Of a DNA stretch of 64,000 bases, positions 1 to 9,595 are shown in pieces (position 1 is the first letter of the stretch; each line of letters begins with the position of its first letter). Source of the stretch: Proteobacteria bacterium 005FR1 (GTDB lineage Bacteria; Pseudomonadota; Gammaproteobacteria; Pseudomonadales; Cellvibrionaceae); the NCBI GenBank assembly GCA_026192395.1, contig WACF01000001.1, positions 614,977 through 678,976 of the forward strand. Direction: 5' to 3'. Position numbers and translations under genes: made by a program. The notes beneath the pieces were generated by a model. That model was not told the origin of the DNA. It did not search any database and was given only the letters and a program-made list of their open reading frames with translations.

Positions 1-139
1 GGTACTCCAATCGAAACGATTATCCGAGTCTGCTTCACCAATTTCCCTGCCCCTTGGTTTCTGCCCGTTGTTGGTATTTTGTGGCGGATTGTTCTCGATT
101 GCCGCGGATAGCGGCTTGCTTTCACCCGATCAGTTTCGT

Positions 140-2152
140 TTATTCAGACTCCGGCTCCTCTGTCGGTTGTGACTCTCCCATGGTCGCGCGGTCGTAGCTT
201 TCTGCCATGGCGAAGCGAGCCTGTACCTGGGCCGCCTCCAGGCTCTGACTGCGTCGCTGTAGTTCATTAACTGCCATCGTTTCGAGCATGCGCCCCTGCC
301 GGAGCATGAGGGTTTCCACGCTCGCCAAGGCTCGCTTGGTCTTGAGTTCCAATTGGCTGATCTTCTGGTCGTAGCCCTGGTAACTTTGGGTCGCTGCCTG
401 GCGGGTGCGGACAAATTGGCGATATATCTCGTTTAGCCGGGCGATGTCCTGGTCCAACTCCGCCAGGTTCTCGAAGGTCGTTGTCAGGCGTTCGTCATAC
501 TCGGTAATCCATGTCCAATGCATGTGCCCCTTGAGCCGATTGATTCTGGCTTGGGCAGAGGGCGCGGCGTCGACGACCTGATGCTCTAAGGCTTCAATTG
601 TCTGCAGGGCGAGACGCTCATCGGCGGTGGCCAGCATTTCCGGTCGAGGAGCCCGGAGCATGGCCTGCAAGCGGTTCTCGATTCGGTCGCGTTGCTCCAG
701 GCGAAGTTTGATCAGGGAATCCAATTTGCGGAACTGCTCGTCGATTTCCGGCAACATGGGTTCGTAGTAGCGCCGCCGAAGCTCGATGATCTCCTCGTAA
801 GAGGCGTAGTATTCCGCCCAGGCTTCCAGCTTTTTGCGCAATTGCTCCAGATCAAAATAGTTTTGCAAGGAGGACTGGAAGTCGTGGGATGCCATCAGGT
901 CCATCAGATAGTACGTTTCTGGAGCATCCGGTAGTTCACGCAGTTTGATGACCCAATTTTTGTCCTGTTTGAACTCTTCCCGCACCAGCGCCTTGAGAAA
1001 GTTCCCTTCTCGGATGCTTTCGATGGAGCTATCCAAACGGTCCAACTCGCTGTTCATCGCTGACAGTGCCCGCCCGCAGCCGAGCGCGGCTCTACCGTGC
1101 AAGCCCAATTTTCCATAGGCATAGGGCACGCCGAGCAATGCGTCTTGCACAGCGGAGTCGGTAACGTGGCGCTCACTCAGCATCGTCCAGGGGACAAGAG
1201 CCTTGTCATGGCTTTCTGCGGTGACATGAGCCCAGCCCAAACCCAATAGGGCGCGATTGGAAAAAGGTCCATCAACGCGCACACGCTCGAAAAACTGTGC
1301 CGCCTGCTGGTAAGCACCGGCGTCCATCAGATGGCCGGCAAGAGTGAGGTTTGCTTTGTCCTTGATGGCAAGAACGGCTTTGCTGTTGGATTTCAGGCGA
1401 GCGGTCTCGTCAAATGCCGAGACCGCGCCCTCGTCCTTGCCCTGCGCCAGCCGTGCGAGACCGAGGTTATATCCCGCATAGCCTTGGTGTTCCGCACTGC
1501 TTCGTAATGTCTGGAATAGTCCCTCGGCTTCTTCGAAGCGGCCGTTGACCATGTAGATTTGAGCCCGCAGGAAAACGATCTCGTCTTTCAGAGAATCCGG
1601 AATCTCACCCTGGATACGCTCGATGGCATGCAAGGCGCTGATGTTCTGATCCTTCTGGAAGAAGAGTCTGGCCAGACGGTAAATGGCTTCGTTGCGCACT
1701 GCCGGCTCTACATCGCCCTCGATGACGGCCGTAAGCGCACGGCCTGCCTTATGGTGCATGCCATAGGAAAGCTCGAAATCGCCGACGGAAAACTGAGCAT
1801 CGTTGATGTGAAAATGGAGTGTATCCAGCGCTGGTTCGTCGACGCCGAAGTGTTGTTCAAGCTCGGTGTCGAGGCGTGAGATGGCGTCAAAGTAATTACC
1901 CTGGCGTGCGTAAAAAAGCGCCTCACCAAAGTGAGCATCTCGCAGGAATTCAGGTTTATCTCGCTCGGCCCATGCCGGCGAAGCGGATTGCAACAGCAGC
2001 GCCGCGGCGAAAGCCATGCCGGATAATGCGCCAAAAGTCAGTGTCCTGGGCGCGCTCGAGACCGGCGCCTGGGCGGTTCTATGCCCTTGCTGCGTCCGAC
2101 GTGCATGCCGACCAGTGGTGCATTGCCGTTTTGTTCGTGCTGAAGAGTGCAT
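140..2152 (-). CDS. TPR-repeat envelope protein
   Basis: Large protein (670 aa) with a hydrophobic stretch near residues 41-62 ending in SASPAWA, which reads as a signal peptide after an unusually long basic N-terminus. The true start may therefore be an internal codon, since no clear ribosome site precedes the first ATG. The first half of the mature part is helical TPR-like repeats (e.g. around residues 180-300), the second half long coiled-coil helices rich in Glu, Arg and Gln. Inference: a periplasmic scaffold or assembly factor. It starts 2 bases after the stop of the upstream gene, so the two form an operon. I do not recognise a specific function. Confidence 0.75.
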   Translation of the reverse strand: MHSSARTKRQCTTGRHARRTQQGHRTAQAPVSSAPRTLTFGALSGMAFAAALLLQSASPAWAERDKPEFLRDAHFGEALFYARQGNYFDAISRLDTELEQHFGVDEPALDTLHFHINDAQFSVGDFELSYGMHHKAGRALTAVIEGDVEPAVRNEAIYRLARLFFQKDQNISALHAIERIQGEIPDSLKDEIVFLRAQIYMVNGRFEEAEGLFQTLRSSAEHQGYAGYNLGLARLAQGKDEGAVSAFDETARLKSNSKAVLAIKDKANLTLAGHLMDAGAYQQAAQFFERVRVDGPFSNRALLGLGWAHVTAESHDKALVPWTMLSERHVTDSAVQDALLGVPYAYGKLGLHGRAALGCGRALSAMNSELDRLDSSIESIREGNFLKALVREEFKQDKNWVIKLRELPDAPETYYLMDLMASHDFQSSLQNYFDLEQLRKKLEAWAEYYASYEEIIELRRRYYEPMLPEIDEQFRKLDSLIKLRLEQRDRIENRLQAMLRAPRPEMLATADERLALQTIEALEHQVVDAAPSAQARINRLKGHMHWTWITEYDERLTTTFENLAELDQDIARLNEIYRQFVRTRQAATQSYQGYDQKISQLELKTKRALASVETLMLRQGRMLETMAVNELQRRSQSLEAAQVQARFAMAESYDRATMGESQPTEEPESE

Positions 2153-2154
2153 GA

Positions 2155-2679
2155 TTACTGGTCAACGAAATCGACGCTACGCGACCCGATTGCTGACTCG
2201 ACCAGTTTGATTTCCACGATTTCCGGCCCAACTCCTTTGGAGAAGGTGTAACTGGCCACCTCGGTAAATGCGCTGCCCGCCCCGGTTTTTCCCTTGAATC
2301 CGACGTTCAAGGCGTGTTCACCGGTGCGTGCATTGCCGGTGTAGATGCGCTGCAGACCGCCTTGCCGTAATGCCTCCAGCTCTTTGTAGGAATAGATGTG
2401 GTGCGCCACTGGTTTGCCGTCGATCTCAACTTCGACGGAGTCGAGCTCGAGATTCTTTGCGGCGACCAGGGAGATGAAAAAAGCAACCTGAGTATTGGAA
2501 GGATAAAGCAGTTTCTCTTCCAGCAGGTTCAGTTCAGTGGATATGTCCAGTACATCCTTCTTTATGTCCTGAACCTGCTCGTCCAAGCCCCTTATTTGTT
2601 CTTTGGATACCTGCTGCGCAATGGCAGGAAGCCAAGAGCAGGTAACTATGATCAGGAAAGCCCCAACTATCCTCTTCAT
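2155..2679 (-). CDS. Exported coiled-coil protein of unknown function
   Basis: 174 aa with a clear signal peptide (MKRIVGAFLIIVTCSWLPAIA, cleavage near residue 21), then a heptad-like coiled coil (residues 25-55) and a beta-rich C-terminal part containing EVEIDGKPVAHHIYSY. It is the first gene of a two-gene operon with the TPR protein (2-base gap), which suggests both act together in the periplasm. No enzymatic motif is visible. The role is unknown. Confidence 0.75.
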   Translation of the reverse strand: MKRIVGAFLIIVTCSWLPAIAQQVSKEQIRGLDEQVQDIKKDVLDISTELNLLEEKLLYPSNTQVAFFISLVAAKNLELDSVEVEIDGKPVAHHIYSYKELEALRQGGLQRIYTGNARTGEHALNVGFKGKTGAGSAFTEVASYTFSKGVGPEIVEIKLVESAIGSRSVDFVDQ

Positions 2680-3308
2680 ACCTTATGCCTTTGCTGTTTT
2701 GGTGATGTTGTTTTCCACTCACCTTATTTGCGGCGTAGCGTACCACGAGCCCCGGCAAGGACACTTGCGCTTGTTCGGACAATGATAATTGGTTCAACCT
2801 TCCCGTGAGAGTTTCGGCGCTTTTTATGAAACAAAACGTAAATGGAGGAACGTGGGCCGAGAAGGCGAATAAAGTCATGTAGAAAACCTCAATATTTTTG
2901 TGAAGCACTGCTCAGGTTTTTTGTAACCGCGGGTAGAGCGAAGTTCGCTAATCGGCGGTCTACGCGCAACTTCAAGAGTGGCCGTGGACATGCTCTACTC
3001 AATAATCAACTCGTTTGTTCGCGAGGCCCAATGAGGATCAATTATTCCGGGCCTTTGGTTCGTTCTAATCAATGGTGGAGCCGGAGCGGCAAGGAAGCCC
3101 TCGCCTGTCAGTTTAAAAAGTCCGGCCGAGCCATGCTGATAGGAGCGACTAGCGCCGGCGCGTTTGTCGGCTCGCGGCTCCATCCGAACTAAGTGGGTGA
3201 GGCAGTATCCAAGCAATTGCGACGGCCTCCAAAAACATCATCAGGTACGTTCAGCTGTCGCTTATCAGAGTCGCACAAGTAGTGCAAAAAAAGGCCAGGG
3301 AATGCCTC
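2680..3308. other. Intergenic region, divergent promoters expected
   Basis: 629 bases separate the divergent envelope operon and the aldehyde oxidase operon. Open frames here have no recognisable protein character. A weak inverted repeat, AGGCCC...GGGCCT, lies near 3024-3054. I see no RNA gene or clear operator. Promoters for both flanking operons presumably lie here. Confidence 0.4.
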
Positions 3309-3839
3309 ATGAAGCAAGCAACCAGTCCCGCTGGCGTTGAGCGCCAGGACGCGTGCCCTACCCGCCTGACGATCAACGGCGAAATTGTCGAACTCGCTAT
3401 TCCGCCCTGGACCTCGCTGCTGGATCTCCTGCGCGAGCGCCTCGCACTGACCGGTACCAAGAAGGGCTGCGACCACGGCCAGTGTGGCGCATGTACCGTG
3501 CTCATCGACGGTCGCCGAATCAACAGCTGTCTGAAACTCGCCGTCACTCTCGATGGAACCGAGATCACCACCATCGAAGGGCTCGCAGGTGTCGATGGCA
3601 GCTTGCACCCGCTGCAGGAAGCCTTCATTCGCCATGATGGCTTTCAGTGCGGTTATTGCACACCGGGCCAGATCTGTTCCGCCCAGGGACTGCTCAACGA
3701 AGCGCAGGCAACGACGCGCGCTGAGATTCGCGAGCACATGAGCGGCAACATCTGCCGCTGCGGCGCCTACCCCAACATTGTCGACGCCATTGAAGACGTC
3801 ATTCACAAGCGCAACAGCGACCCGAGAATGCCGGAATGA
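3309..3839 (+). CDS. paoA: Aldehyde oxidoreductase, [2Fe-2S] subunit (PaoA type)
   Basis: Small subunit of a xanthine-oxidase-family molybdenum hydroxylase; it passes electrons from the molybdenum centre to FAD through two [2Fe-2S] clusters. The ferredoxin-type motif CDHGQCGACTV and the second-cluster motifs CGYCTPGQI and ICRCGAYPN are all intact. The ATG at 3309 is preferred because AGGGA lies 7 bases upstream; a GTG at 3282 would add nine residues. No Tat signal is present, unlike E. coli PaoA, so export is uncertain. It overlaps the next gene by ATGA, giving translational coupling in paoABC. Confidence 0.9.
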   Translation: MKQATSPAGVERQDACPTRLTINGEIVELAIPPWTSLLDLLRERLALTGTKKGCDHGQCGACTVLIDGRRINSCLKLAVTLDGTEITTIEGLAGVDGSLHPLQEAFIRHDGFQCGYCTPGQICSAQGLLNEAQATTRAEIREHMSGNICRCGAYPNIVDAIEDVIHKRNSDPRMPE

Positions 3840-4849
3840 ATCGATTCGATTATCGACGCCCGTCCACCCTTGCCGAAGCGCTCTCATTGGCGACAGATCC
3901 CGCTGTGCGTTATCTCGCCGGTGGAACCAATCTCATCGATTTGATGAAGGAAGATGTGGAACGCCCGCTTAGCTTGGTGGATGTCAATCACCTGCCCTTG
4001 GGGAACATCGAGGACACCGTAGAGGGCGGCCTCAAAATCGGCGCACTGGTACCGAATGCGGATCTAGCCCGGGCTGCACGGATCACTCAGCGTTATCCCC
4101 TTCTTTCGAGCGCGCTGCTCGCTGGTGCCAGCCCGCAATTGCGAAATGCGGCGACCACCGGTGGCAACCTGCTTCAACGCACTCGCTGTTACTACTTCTA
4201 CGACGTCGCCACGCCCTGTAATAAACGGGAACCGGGTAGCGGTTGCCAGGCCATCGGCGGACTGACGCGGCAACACGCCATTCTCGGCGCGAGCGAGCAT
4301 TGCATCGCCACGCATCCTTCGGACATGTGCGTTGCCCTGGCTGCGCTTCAAGCCGTTGTGCATGTCGAGTCGGCACGGGGCTCGAGAACCATTGCCTTTG
4401 AGGACTTTCACCGCCTGCCCGGCGATACACCCGAGCGCGACAGCAACCTGGAGCCCGGCGAACTGGTTACCGCTGTGGAATTGCCGGCGGAAAGTTTCGA
4501 CATCCATTACAGCTACCTCAAACTTCGCGACCGCCAGTCCTATGCCTTCGCTCTGGTCTCGGTAGCCGCAGCTTTGCGACTTGAAGACGGAATCGTCGCG
4601 GAAGCACGGCTTGCACTGGGCGGCGTAGCGCACAAGCCCTGGCGTGATCGCGAAGCGGAAAAGCAAGTGCTGGGACAAGCGCCTGGGCGTGAGGCATTTG
4701 GCCGCGTTGCGGACACCATCCTCGCCGGGGCACGGGGACAGGGCGACAACGACTTCAAAATCCCCCTGGCGCGTCGCGCCATCGTGCGTGCACTGGACCA
4801 GGCGGCCAGAGCCGCGCCTCAAAGGCAGGTGGAGAAACGGATTTCATGA
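3836..4849 (+). CDS. paoB: Aldehyde oxidoreductase, FAD subunit (PaoB type)
   Basis: 337 aa FAD-binding middle subunit of the molybdenum hydroxylase. The FAD motif LAGGTNLIDLM (residues 28-38) and NAATTGGNLLQRTRC (about 103-117) are present. The segment RCYYFYDVATPCNKREPGSG and the Cys after it match the Cys-rich loop that in E. coli PaoB binds an extra [4Fe-4S] cluster (family knowledge). This distinguishes the operon from ordinary CO dehydrogenase/xanthine dehydrogenase sets. Overlaps both neighbours by four bases. Confidence 0.88.
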   Translation: MNRFDYRRPSTLAEALSLATDPAVRYLAGGTNLIDLMKEDVERPLSLVDVNHLPLGNIEDTVEGGLKIGALVPNADLARAARITQRYPLLSSALLAGASPQLRNAATTGGNLLQRTRCYYFYDVATPCNKREPGSGCQAIGGLTRQHAILGASEHCIATHPSDMCVALAALQAVVHVESARGSRTIAFEDFHRLPGDTPERDSNLEPGELVTAVELPAESFDIHYSYLKLRDRQSYAFALVSVAAALRLEDGIVAEARLALGGVAHKPWRDREAEKQVLGQAPGREAFGRVADTILAGARGQGDNDFKIPLARRAIVRALDQAARAAPQRQVEKRIS

Positions 4850-7104
4850 AAGAGATGAAGAGCCAGACTTTGCAAGCGCAGGAAGGCCGGAACGCCGGCT
4901 TCGGCACAGCGCTCAGTCGCGTGGATGGTGCCGCGAAGGTGACCGGACAGGCGAAGTATGCGGCTGAGTTCACCCGACCCGATCTGCTGTTTGGGGTTGT
5001 TTATACCGCGCGCATTGCCAAAGGCAAAATAAAACGTATCGACACCTCGCGGGCGCTGGCCATGGATGGCGTTGTCGATGTGCTCACCCACGAAAACAGC
5101 CCCCGTGTCACGCATTTCGATCTGAAATTGAAGGACATGAGCGCACCGACAGTCGGCCACCCCTTTCGCGCTCTGGACAGCGACGACATTCTTTACCCCG
5201 GCCAACCCATCGCGCTGGTGGTAGCGGAAACCCTCGAAATTGCCCGGGCCGCCGCGCGGCTGGTTGACGTGGATTATGAGTGGCAGGACTTCGAAACGGA
5301 TCTGAAGCGGGCCACACCATTTGTGCCGAAAGTGCCGGGCGTGGGCGAGCGCAAACCGAAGTCCCGCGGCAAGGCTGAAGCGGCCTTCGCCAGTTCGCCC
5401 GTGCAGATAACGGGCGACTACCACCTGATGCCGGAACATCACAATCCGATGGAGTTGTTCGCCTCCACCGTTTTTTGTGAAGACGACGGCCGCCTCACGA
5501 TCTACGACAAGACCCAGGGTGTGAAAAACAGCCATTGTTATATCTGTAACGCAATGGGCTTCAAGCGCGCCAAGGTCCGCGTACTCTCGCCCTTTGTGGG
5601 AGGCGCCTTCGGCTCCGCTCTGCGGCCTCAATATCAACTCTGGCTCGCTGCGCTGGCTGCAAAGAAACTTGAGCGTTCGGTGCGGGTGGTGATGACCCGA
5701 CAGGAAATGTTCGGCCACGGCTATCGGCCCGAATGCTACAACCGAATTCAACTGGGCGCCGATGACCAGGGTCATCTGAAAGCGATTATTAATAGTGCGG
5801 TGACCGGCACTTCGTCCTACGAAAACTATACGGAGAGCATCGTCAGCTGGGGCGGCATGCTCTACCAGTGTGACAACGCCAAGCTGGACTATCAGATAGC
5901 CCGTGTGGATACCGCCACTCCTTGCAACATGCGCGCGCCGGGCGGTGCCACCGGTACCAATATGTTCGAGATCGCCATGGACGAACTGGCTTACGCCTCC
6001 AATGTGGACCCGCTCGAGTTGCGCTTGCGCAACTACGCGGAGCGCCACCAATTGAAGGACCGCGACTACACGTCCAAGGCGCTTCGCGATTGCTATCAAC
6101 GGGGCGCGCGAAAATTCGGCTGGGAAAAACGCAGCCCTGAACCGCGTTCGATGCGAGAGGGGCACGAATTGATCGGCTGGGGAATGGCCACTGGCGTCTG
6201 GGACGCAATGATGGCCCCCACCAGTGTTCGGGCGACCCTGCACGCGGATGGTTCACTGGAAGTGGGCACGGCGACCGCGGATATCGGCCCGGGCACCTAC
6301 ACCATGATGACCCAGATCGCCTCCGATGCGACCGGCATTCCGGTCGAAAGAATCACCGCGAAGCTGGGCGATTCCGACCTGCCCTTCGCTCCCGTTGAAG
6401 GTGGCTCCGCAACAGCGGCCTCCGCAGGAACCGCAGTACAGAAGGCCTGTCACGCGCTGATGAAGCAAGTGCTGGAGCAGGCGAACCAGCTCGAAAACTC
6501 GCCACTGTCCGGCGCGCGTATGGAGGATGTGGACCTTGTTGGTGGACGGATTCAGCTGAGCGAAAATCCTGCCCAGGGAATGTCATTTTCCGAAGTTTTC
6601 ACGGCAGCCGGTCTGGATTCCCTGGAAGCCAAGAAATTTGGTCGACCGAGAATGACCAGGAAAGCCCGCAACACCCATTCCGCAGTGTTCGTTGAGGTGC
6701 GCGTCGATGAGGAAGTGGGGATGGCACGGGTAACCCGCGTGGTCAACGCGGTGGCTGCCGGGCGAATCATCAATCCCAAAACCGCGCGCAGCCAAATCAT
6801 CGGCGGTGTGGTCTTCGGCATTGGCATGGCGCTGGAGGAAGAGAGCCTGGCCGACCACCGAATCGGTCGCTGGATGAACCACAATCTGGCCGAGTACCAC
6901 GTGCCGGTCAATGCCGACGTACCGGACATCGATGTGATCTTCGTGGAAGAGGAGGACCACGAAGCAAGCCCTATCGGCGTCAAAGGTGTCGGAGAAATCG
7001 GCGTGTGCGGTACAGCGGCGGCGATCGCCAACGCGCTTTTTCACGCAACCGGGAAGCGCTTGCGTGATCTGCCAATCACCATCGACAAGCTAGTGACTGA
7101 TTGA
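4846..7104 (+). CDS. paoC: Aldehyde oxidoreductase, molybdenum-binding subunit (PaoC type)
   Basis: 752 aa catalytic subunit carrying the molybdopterin cofactor. Family landmarks are FVGGAFGSALRPQ, a Moco-binding loop (around residues 245-260), TPCNMRAPGGATGTNMFE (about 355-372) and the C-terminal GVKGVGEIGVCGTAAAIANA with the base Glu of the catalytic site. Oxidises aldehydes to acids; the natural substrate cannot be read from sequence. No XdhC/PaoD insertion chaperone gene follows in this window, which is unusual because it is normally linked. Confidence 0.9.
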   Translation: MKEMKSQTLQAQEGRNAGFGTALSRVDGAAKVTGQAKYAAEFTRPDLLFGVVYTARIAKGKIKRIDTSRALAMDGVVDVLTHENSPRVTHFDLKLKDMSAPTVGHPFRALDSDDILYPGQPIALVVAETLEIARAAARLVDVDYEWQDFETDLKRATPFVPKVPGVGERKPKSRGKAEAAFASSPVQITGDYHLMPEHHNPMELFASTVFCEDDGRLTIYDKTQGVKNSHCYICNAMGFKRAKVRVLSPFVGGAFGSALRPQYQLWLAALAAKKLERSVRVVMTRQEMFGHGYRPECYNRIQLGADDQGHLKAIINSAVTGTSSYENYTESIVSWGGMLYQCDNAKLDYQIARVDTATPCNMRAPGGATGTNMFEIAMDELAYASNVDPLELRLRNYAERHQLKDRDYTSKALRDCYQRGARKFGWEKRSPEPRSMREGHELIGWGMATGVWDAMMAPTSVRATLHADGSLEVGTATADIGPGTYTMMTQIASDATGIPVERITAKLGDSDLPFAPVEGGSATAASAGTAVQKACHALMKQVLEQANQLENSPLSGARMEDVDLVGGRIQLSENPAQGMSFSEVFTAAGLDSLEAKKFGRPRMTRKARNTHSAVFVEVRVDEEVGMARVTRVVNAVAAGRIINPKTARSQIIGGVVFGIGMALEEESLADHRIGRWMNHNLAEYHVPVNADVPDIDVIFVEEEDHEASPIGVKGVGEIGVCGTAAAIANALFHATGKRLRDLPITIDKLVTD

Positions 7105-7172
7105 TGGCGTGAACCGCGCAGTGGTGTGCGTGGGTAGGGCTTGCGGCGGCCGGCTGGACTGTCGGTTCCCGA

Positions 7173-8210
7173 TCAGCAGCAGCCGCCCTGCTCCGGGTGG
7201 CCTGCAGCGTCGAAGGGGATGCCCACGCCGCAGCCCTCAAAGATGCCGTAGTGCCGATCGAAGTTGCCGACGAATTCGAAATGGTTCGCAAAGCGGGTGT
7301 CTTTCAGCATCCGCCAAGTGTTGCCGCAGACCGGAAATACGCGCCCGGTCTCGATGAAGTGGTGCTTGTCCAGCATGAACGAGTCGGGATTGTTTTCGAT
7401 CGAGCCCTTGTAGATCACCGCCTGGCCATAATCTTCGCAATCGCTTTCAAGCGCGTCGAGGTTGAACAGCCGGTAAGTGGCCGAAAAGAAGCGAAGGTTG
7501 CCGGTGCGCGCGGCCAGTTCAGGATCGGTGATTTCCAGTGGGCGATCTTCCATCAGACGCGGATCAGTGAAGCCCTGACGTTTGGCCAGCTGGATAAAGT
7601 CATTCCAGTAGAGCGCGCCGCCCAGGCACTCGCCGTAGAGCACCGGGTCGTTGCGAACGGAGTCGGGCACGCGGCGATCGGCGTACACATCCGAAAAATA
7701 AAATTCGCCGCCGGGCTTCAGGAGCTTTTTCACGCCCGCCAGTACCGCATCCTTGTCGGGCGAGAGATTGATAACGCAGTTTGAGACGACGATGTCGAAA
7801 CTGCCCGGCTCGAGTCCGAGTTCGTCCAGTTTTTCGATGTAGCCCTTGAGAAAACGCACATTGTCGTAGCCGAACTGTTCGCGGTGGTAATCCCGGTGCG
7901 CCTTAGCCACGGCCAGCTGTTCGTCGGTCATGTCGACACCGACCACTTCGCCCCCAGGGCCGACCATTTGCGCCAGCGCGTAGACGTCACGACCGCTGCC
8001 GCTTCCGAGATCGAGAATACGGCAGCCTCTGAGCTCCTCAGGACAGACCAGTCCGCAACCGTAATAACGTGCCAATACTTCTGGGTGGATTTTGGCCAGT
8101 AGCGGCTTCAGCCAGGCCGGTACTTGCGAAATATCGCAGCAGGCGGAGGTCTTCAGGTCGTCAGAGCTCTGCAGCTGACGGCCATAGTAATCCTGAACTT
8201 CGTTGTGCAT
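7173..8210 (-). CDS. arsM: Arsenite S-adenosylmethionine methyltransferase ArsM
   Basis: 345 aa. Methylates As(III) using SAM in the cytosol. The SAM-binding motif is ILDLGSGSGRDVYALA. The conserved arsenic-binding cysteines appear as the TSACC pair near the N-terminus, GCGLVC and the central SNCVINLSPDK. The tail ends GCC and carries a GYGEGCG-like EGCGVG. The start at 8210 is chosen because GGGAG lies just upstream; the open frame extends further upstream without similarity. Divergent from an MFS carrier, which suggests methylated or inorganic arsenic handling, though no ArsR binding gene is adjacent. Confidence 0.9.
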   Translation of the reverse strand: MHNEVQDYYGRQLQSSDDLKTSACCDISQVPAWLKPLLAKIHPEVLARYYGCGLVCPEELRGCRILDLGSGSGRDVYALAQMVGPGGEVVGVDMTDEQLAVAKAHRDYHREQFGYDNVRFLKGYIEKLDELGLEPGSFDIVVSNCVINLSPDKDAVLAGVKKLLKPGGEFYFSDVYADRRVPDSVRNDPVLYGECLGGALYWNDFIQLAKRQGFTDPRLMEDRPLEITDPELAARTGNLRFFSATYRLFNLDALESDCEDYGQAVIYKGSIENNPDSFMLDKHHFIETGRVFPVCGNTWRMLKDTRFANHFEFVGNFDRHYGIFEGCGVGIPFDAAGHPEQGGCC

Positions 8211-8377
8211 CGATCTTCTCCCGGGAAGCTGGATGTTTGTCGGGCGCGGCCCGTCTCCCTTGTTATCAGACAGGCGCGAAGCCGCTACTATAGCAGCCCG
8301 CCCGCGGCGCAGCGGAAGGCAATCACTGGCCAGCTGCATAAAACTTTCATTCTCCCGACGATGAGGAGCATCAAAGA

Positions 8378-9595
8378 GTGATGAAGCCCACCCGAGACGA
8401 AAAGCGCAACGTAGGCATTCTGGTAATCAGCCAGACGCTGTATATGGTGGCATCGATCACGGTGATGACCCTGAGCGGCGTGGTGGGGCTGCAACTCAGC
8501 CCCGAACCCGGGTTGGCGACCTTGCCGATCGCAATGATGACCCTCGGCACCCTGCTGTCGACACTGCCGGCATCCCTGTTCATGAAACGCGTGGGACGGC
8601 GTACCGGCTTTCTCACCGGAGCAAGCCTCGGTGGGCTGGGCGGCGGATTGCTGAGTTTCGCAGCTGTCGCTGGTGAGTCCTTCTGGCTGTTTTGCCTCGG
8701 CAATCTCCTGCTGGGGCTATACCAGGGCTTTGCGATGTACTATCGATTCGCCGCCGCCGATGTGGCCAGCGAGGCGTTTCGAAGTCGCGCCATTTCCTTC
8801 GTGATGGCCGGTGGCGTAGTGGCGGCTTTTCTGGGGCCGTGGAATGCCCGCGCGGCTACCCTGCTGGTGGCCGGCGTGCCCAATGGCGGACCTTACCTGA
8901 TGATCGCTGTTGCCGCACTGGTGGCGATTAGCCTGTTGTCGCGATTGCAGGTGCCGCCCGGTGGCGAGCCAAAACCGGGCGAATCTGCCCGGCCGATGAG
9001 TACTATCGCTTGCCAGCCGGGCTTTATCGTCGCCCTGCTCGCTGCAGCAGTGGGCTACGCGGTCATGATCCTGGTCATGACCGCAACACCGTTGGCGATG
9101 CGGGCCCAGGGCTTCGATATGCGCCAGGTCGCTTTCATCATGCAATGGCATGTGCTCGGCATGTTCGCGCCGTCTTTTTTCACCGGGGGACTGATCGCGC
9201 GGTTCGGCGTCAGCCGCATTCTCCTGGCGGGTACCGGACTGTTTGCTGCCTCGGTGGCAGTGGCAACGCAAGGCGCGAGCCTCGTTCATTTCACGGCGGC
9301 GCTTATCTGCCTGGGAATCGGCTGGAACTTTCTTTTTGTCGGCGGCAGCACCCTGCTCGCAACCGTGCACTCCGAAGCGGAACGGGGCAAGGTTCAGGGC
9401 ATTAACGATCTGCTGATCTTTTCGCTGGTGGCAGTCGGATCCTTCATGTCGGGTTCGCTCTTCCACCATTTTGGCTGGGAGCTGCTAAACGTGGCTACGC
9501 TCGGTCCCCTTCTGCTGGTCGCACTGGCCACGCTCTGGCTTCGCTCAGGCGGCAGGTTGCACCCGCGCGGGCAGGGTCCGGAGGCGGCGCGCTGA
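8378..9595 (+). CDS. MFS transporter
   Basis: 405 aa, about 12 hydrophobic helices, with MFS features: FMKRVGRRTGF in the loop after TM2 (motif A-like) and LLGLYQGFAMYYRFA. A GTG at 8378 and an ATG at 8381 are both possible; AGGAG at 8364-8368 fits the GTG slightly better. It lies divergently next to arsM, so arsenic or methylarsenical export is a reasonable guess, but many MFS proteins of this type are unassigned. It is not the ArsJ type, because no partner GAPDH gene is present. Confidence 0.75.
   Translation: MMKPTRDEKRNVGILVISQTLYMVASITVMTLSGVVGLQLSPEPGLATLPIAMMTLGTLLSTLPASLFMKRVGRRTGFLTGASLGGLGGGLLSFAAVAGESFWLFCLGNLLLGLYQGFAMYYRFAAADVASEAFRSRAISFVMAGGVVAAFLGPWNARAATLLVAGVPNGGPYLMIAVAALVAISLLSRLQVPPGGEPKPGESARPMSTIACQPGFIVALLAAAVGYAVMILVMTATPLAMRAQGFDMRQVAFIMQWHVLGMFAPSFFTGGLIARFGVSRILLAGTGLFAASVAVATQGASLVHFTAALICLGIGWNFLFVGGSTLLATVHSEAERGKVQGINDLLIFSLVAVGSFMSGSLFHHFGWELLNVATLGPLLLVALATLWLRSGGRLHPRGQGPEAAR

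Noticed and set aside
2995-3216. Small gene in the 2.7-3.3 kb gap
   Set aside because: Open frame lacks a ribosome site, known motif or sensible composition.
4819-6243. 474-codon open frame opposite paoC
   Set aside because: Antisense shadow of a clear molybdenum enzyme; no domain recognisable and no ribosome site.
8378-9595. ArsJ-type organoarsenical exporter
   Set aside because: ArsJ needs a partner GAPDH gene, which is absent, and sequence signatures are generic MFS.
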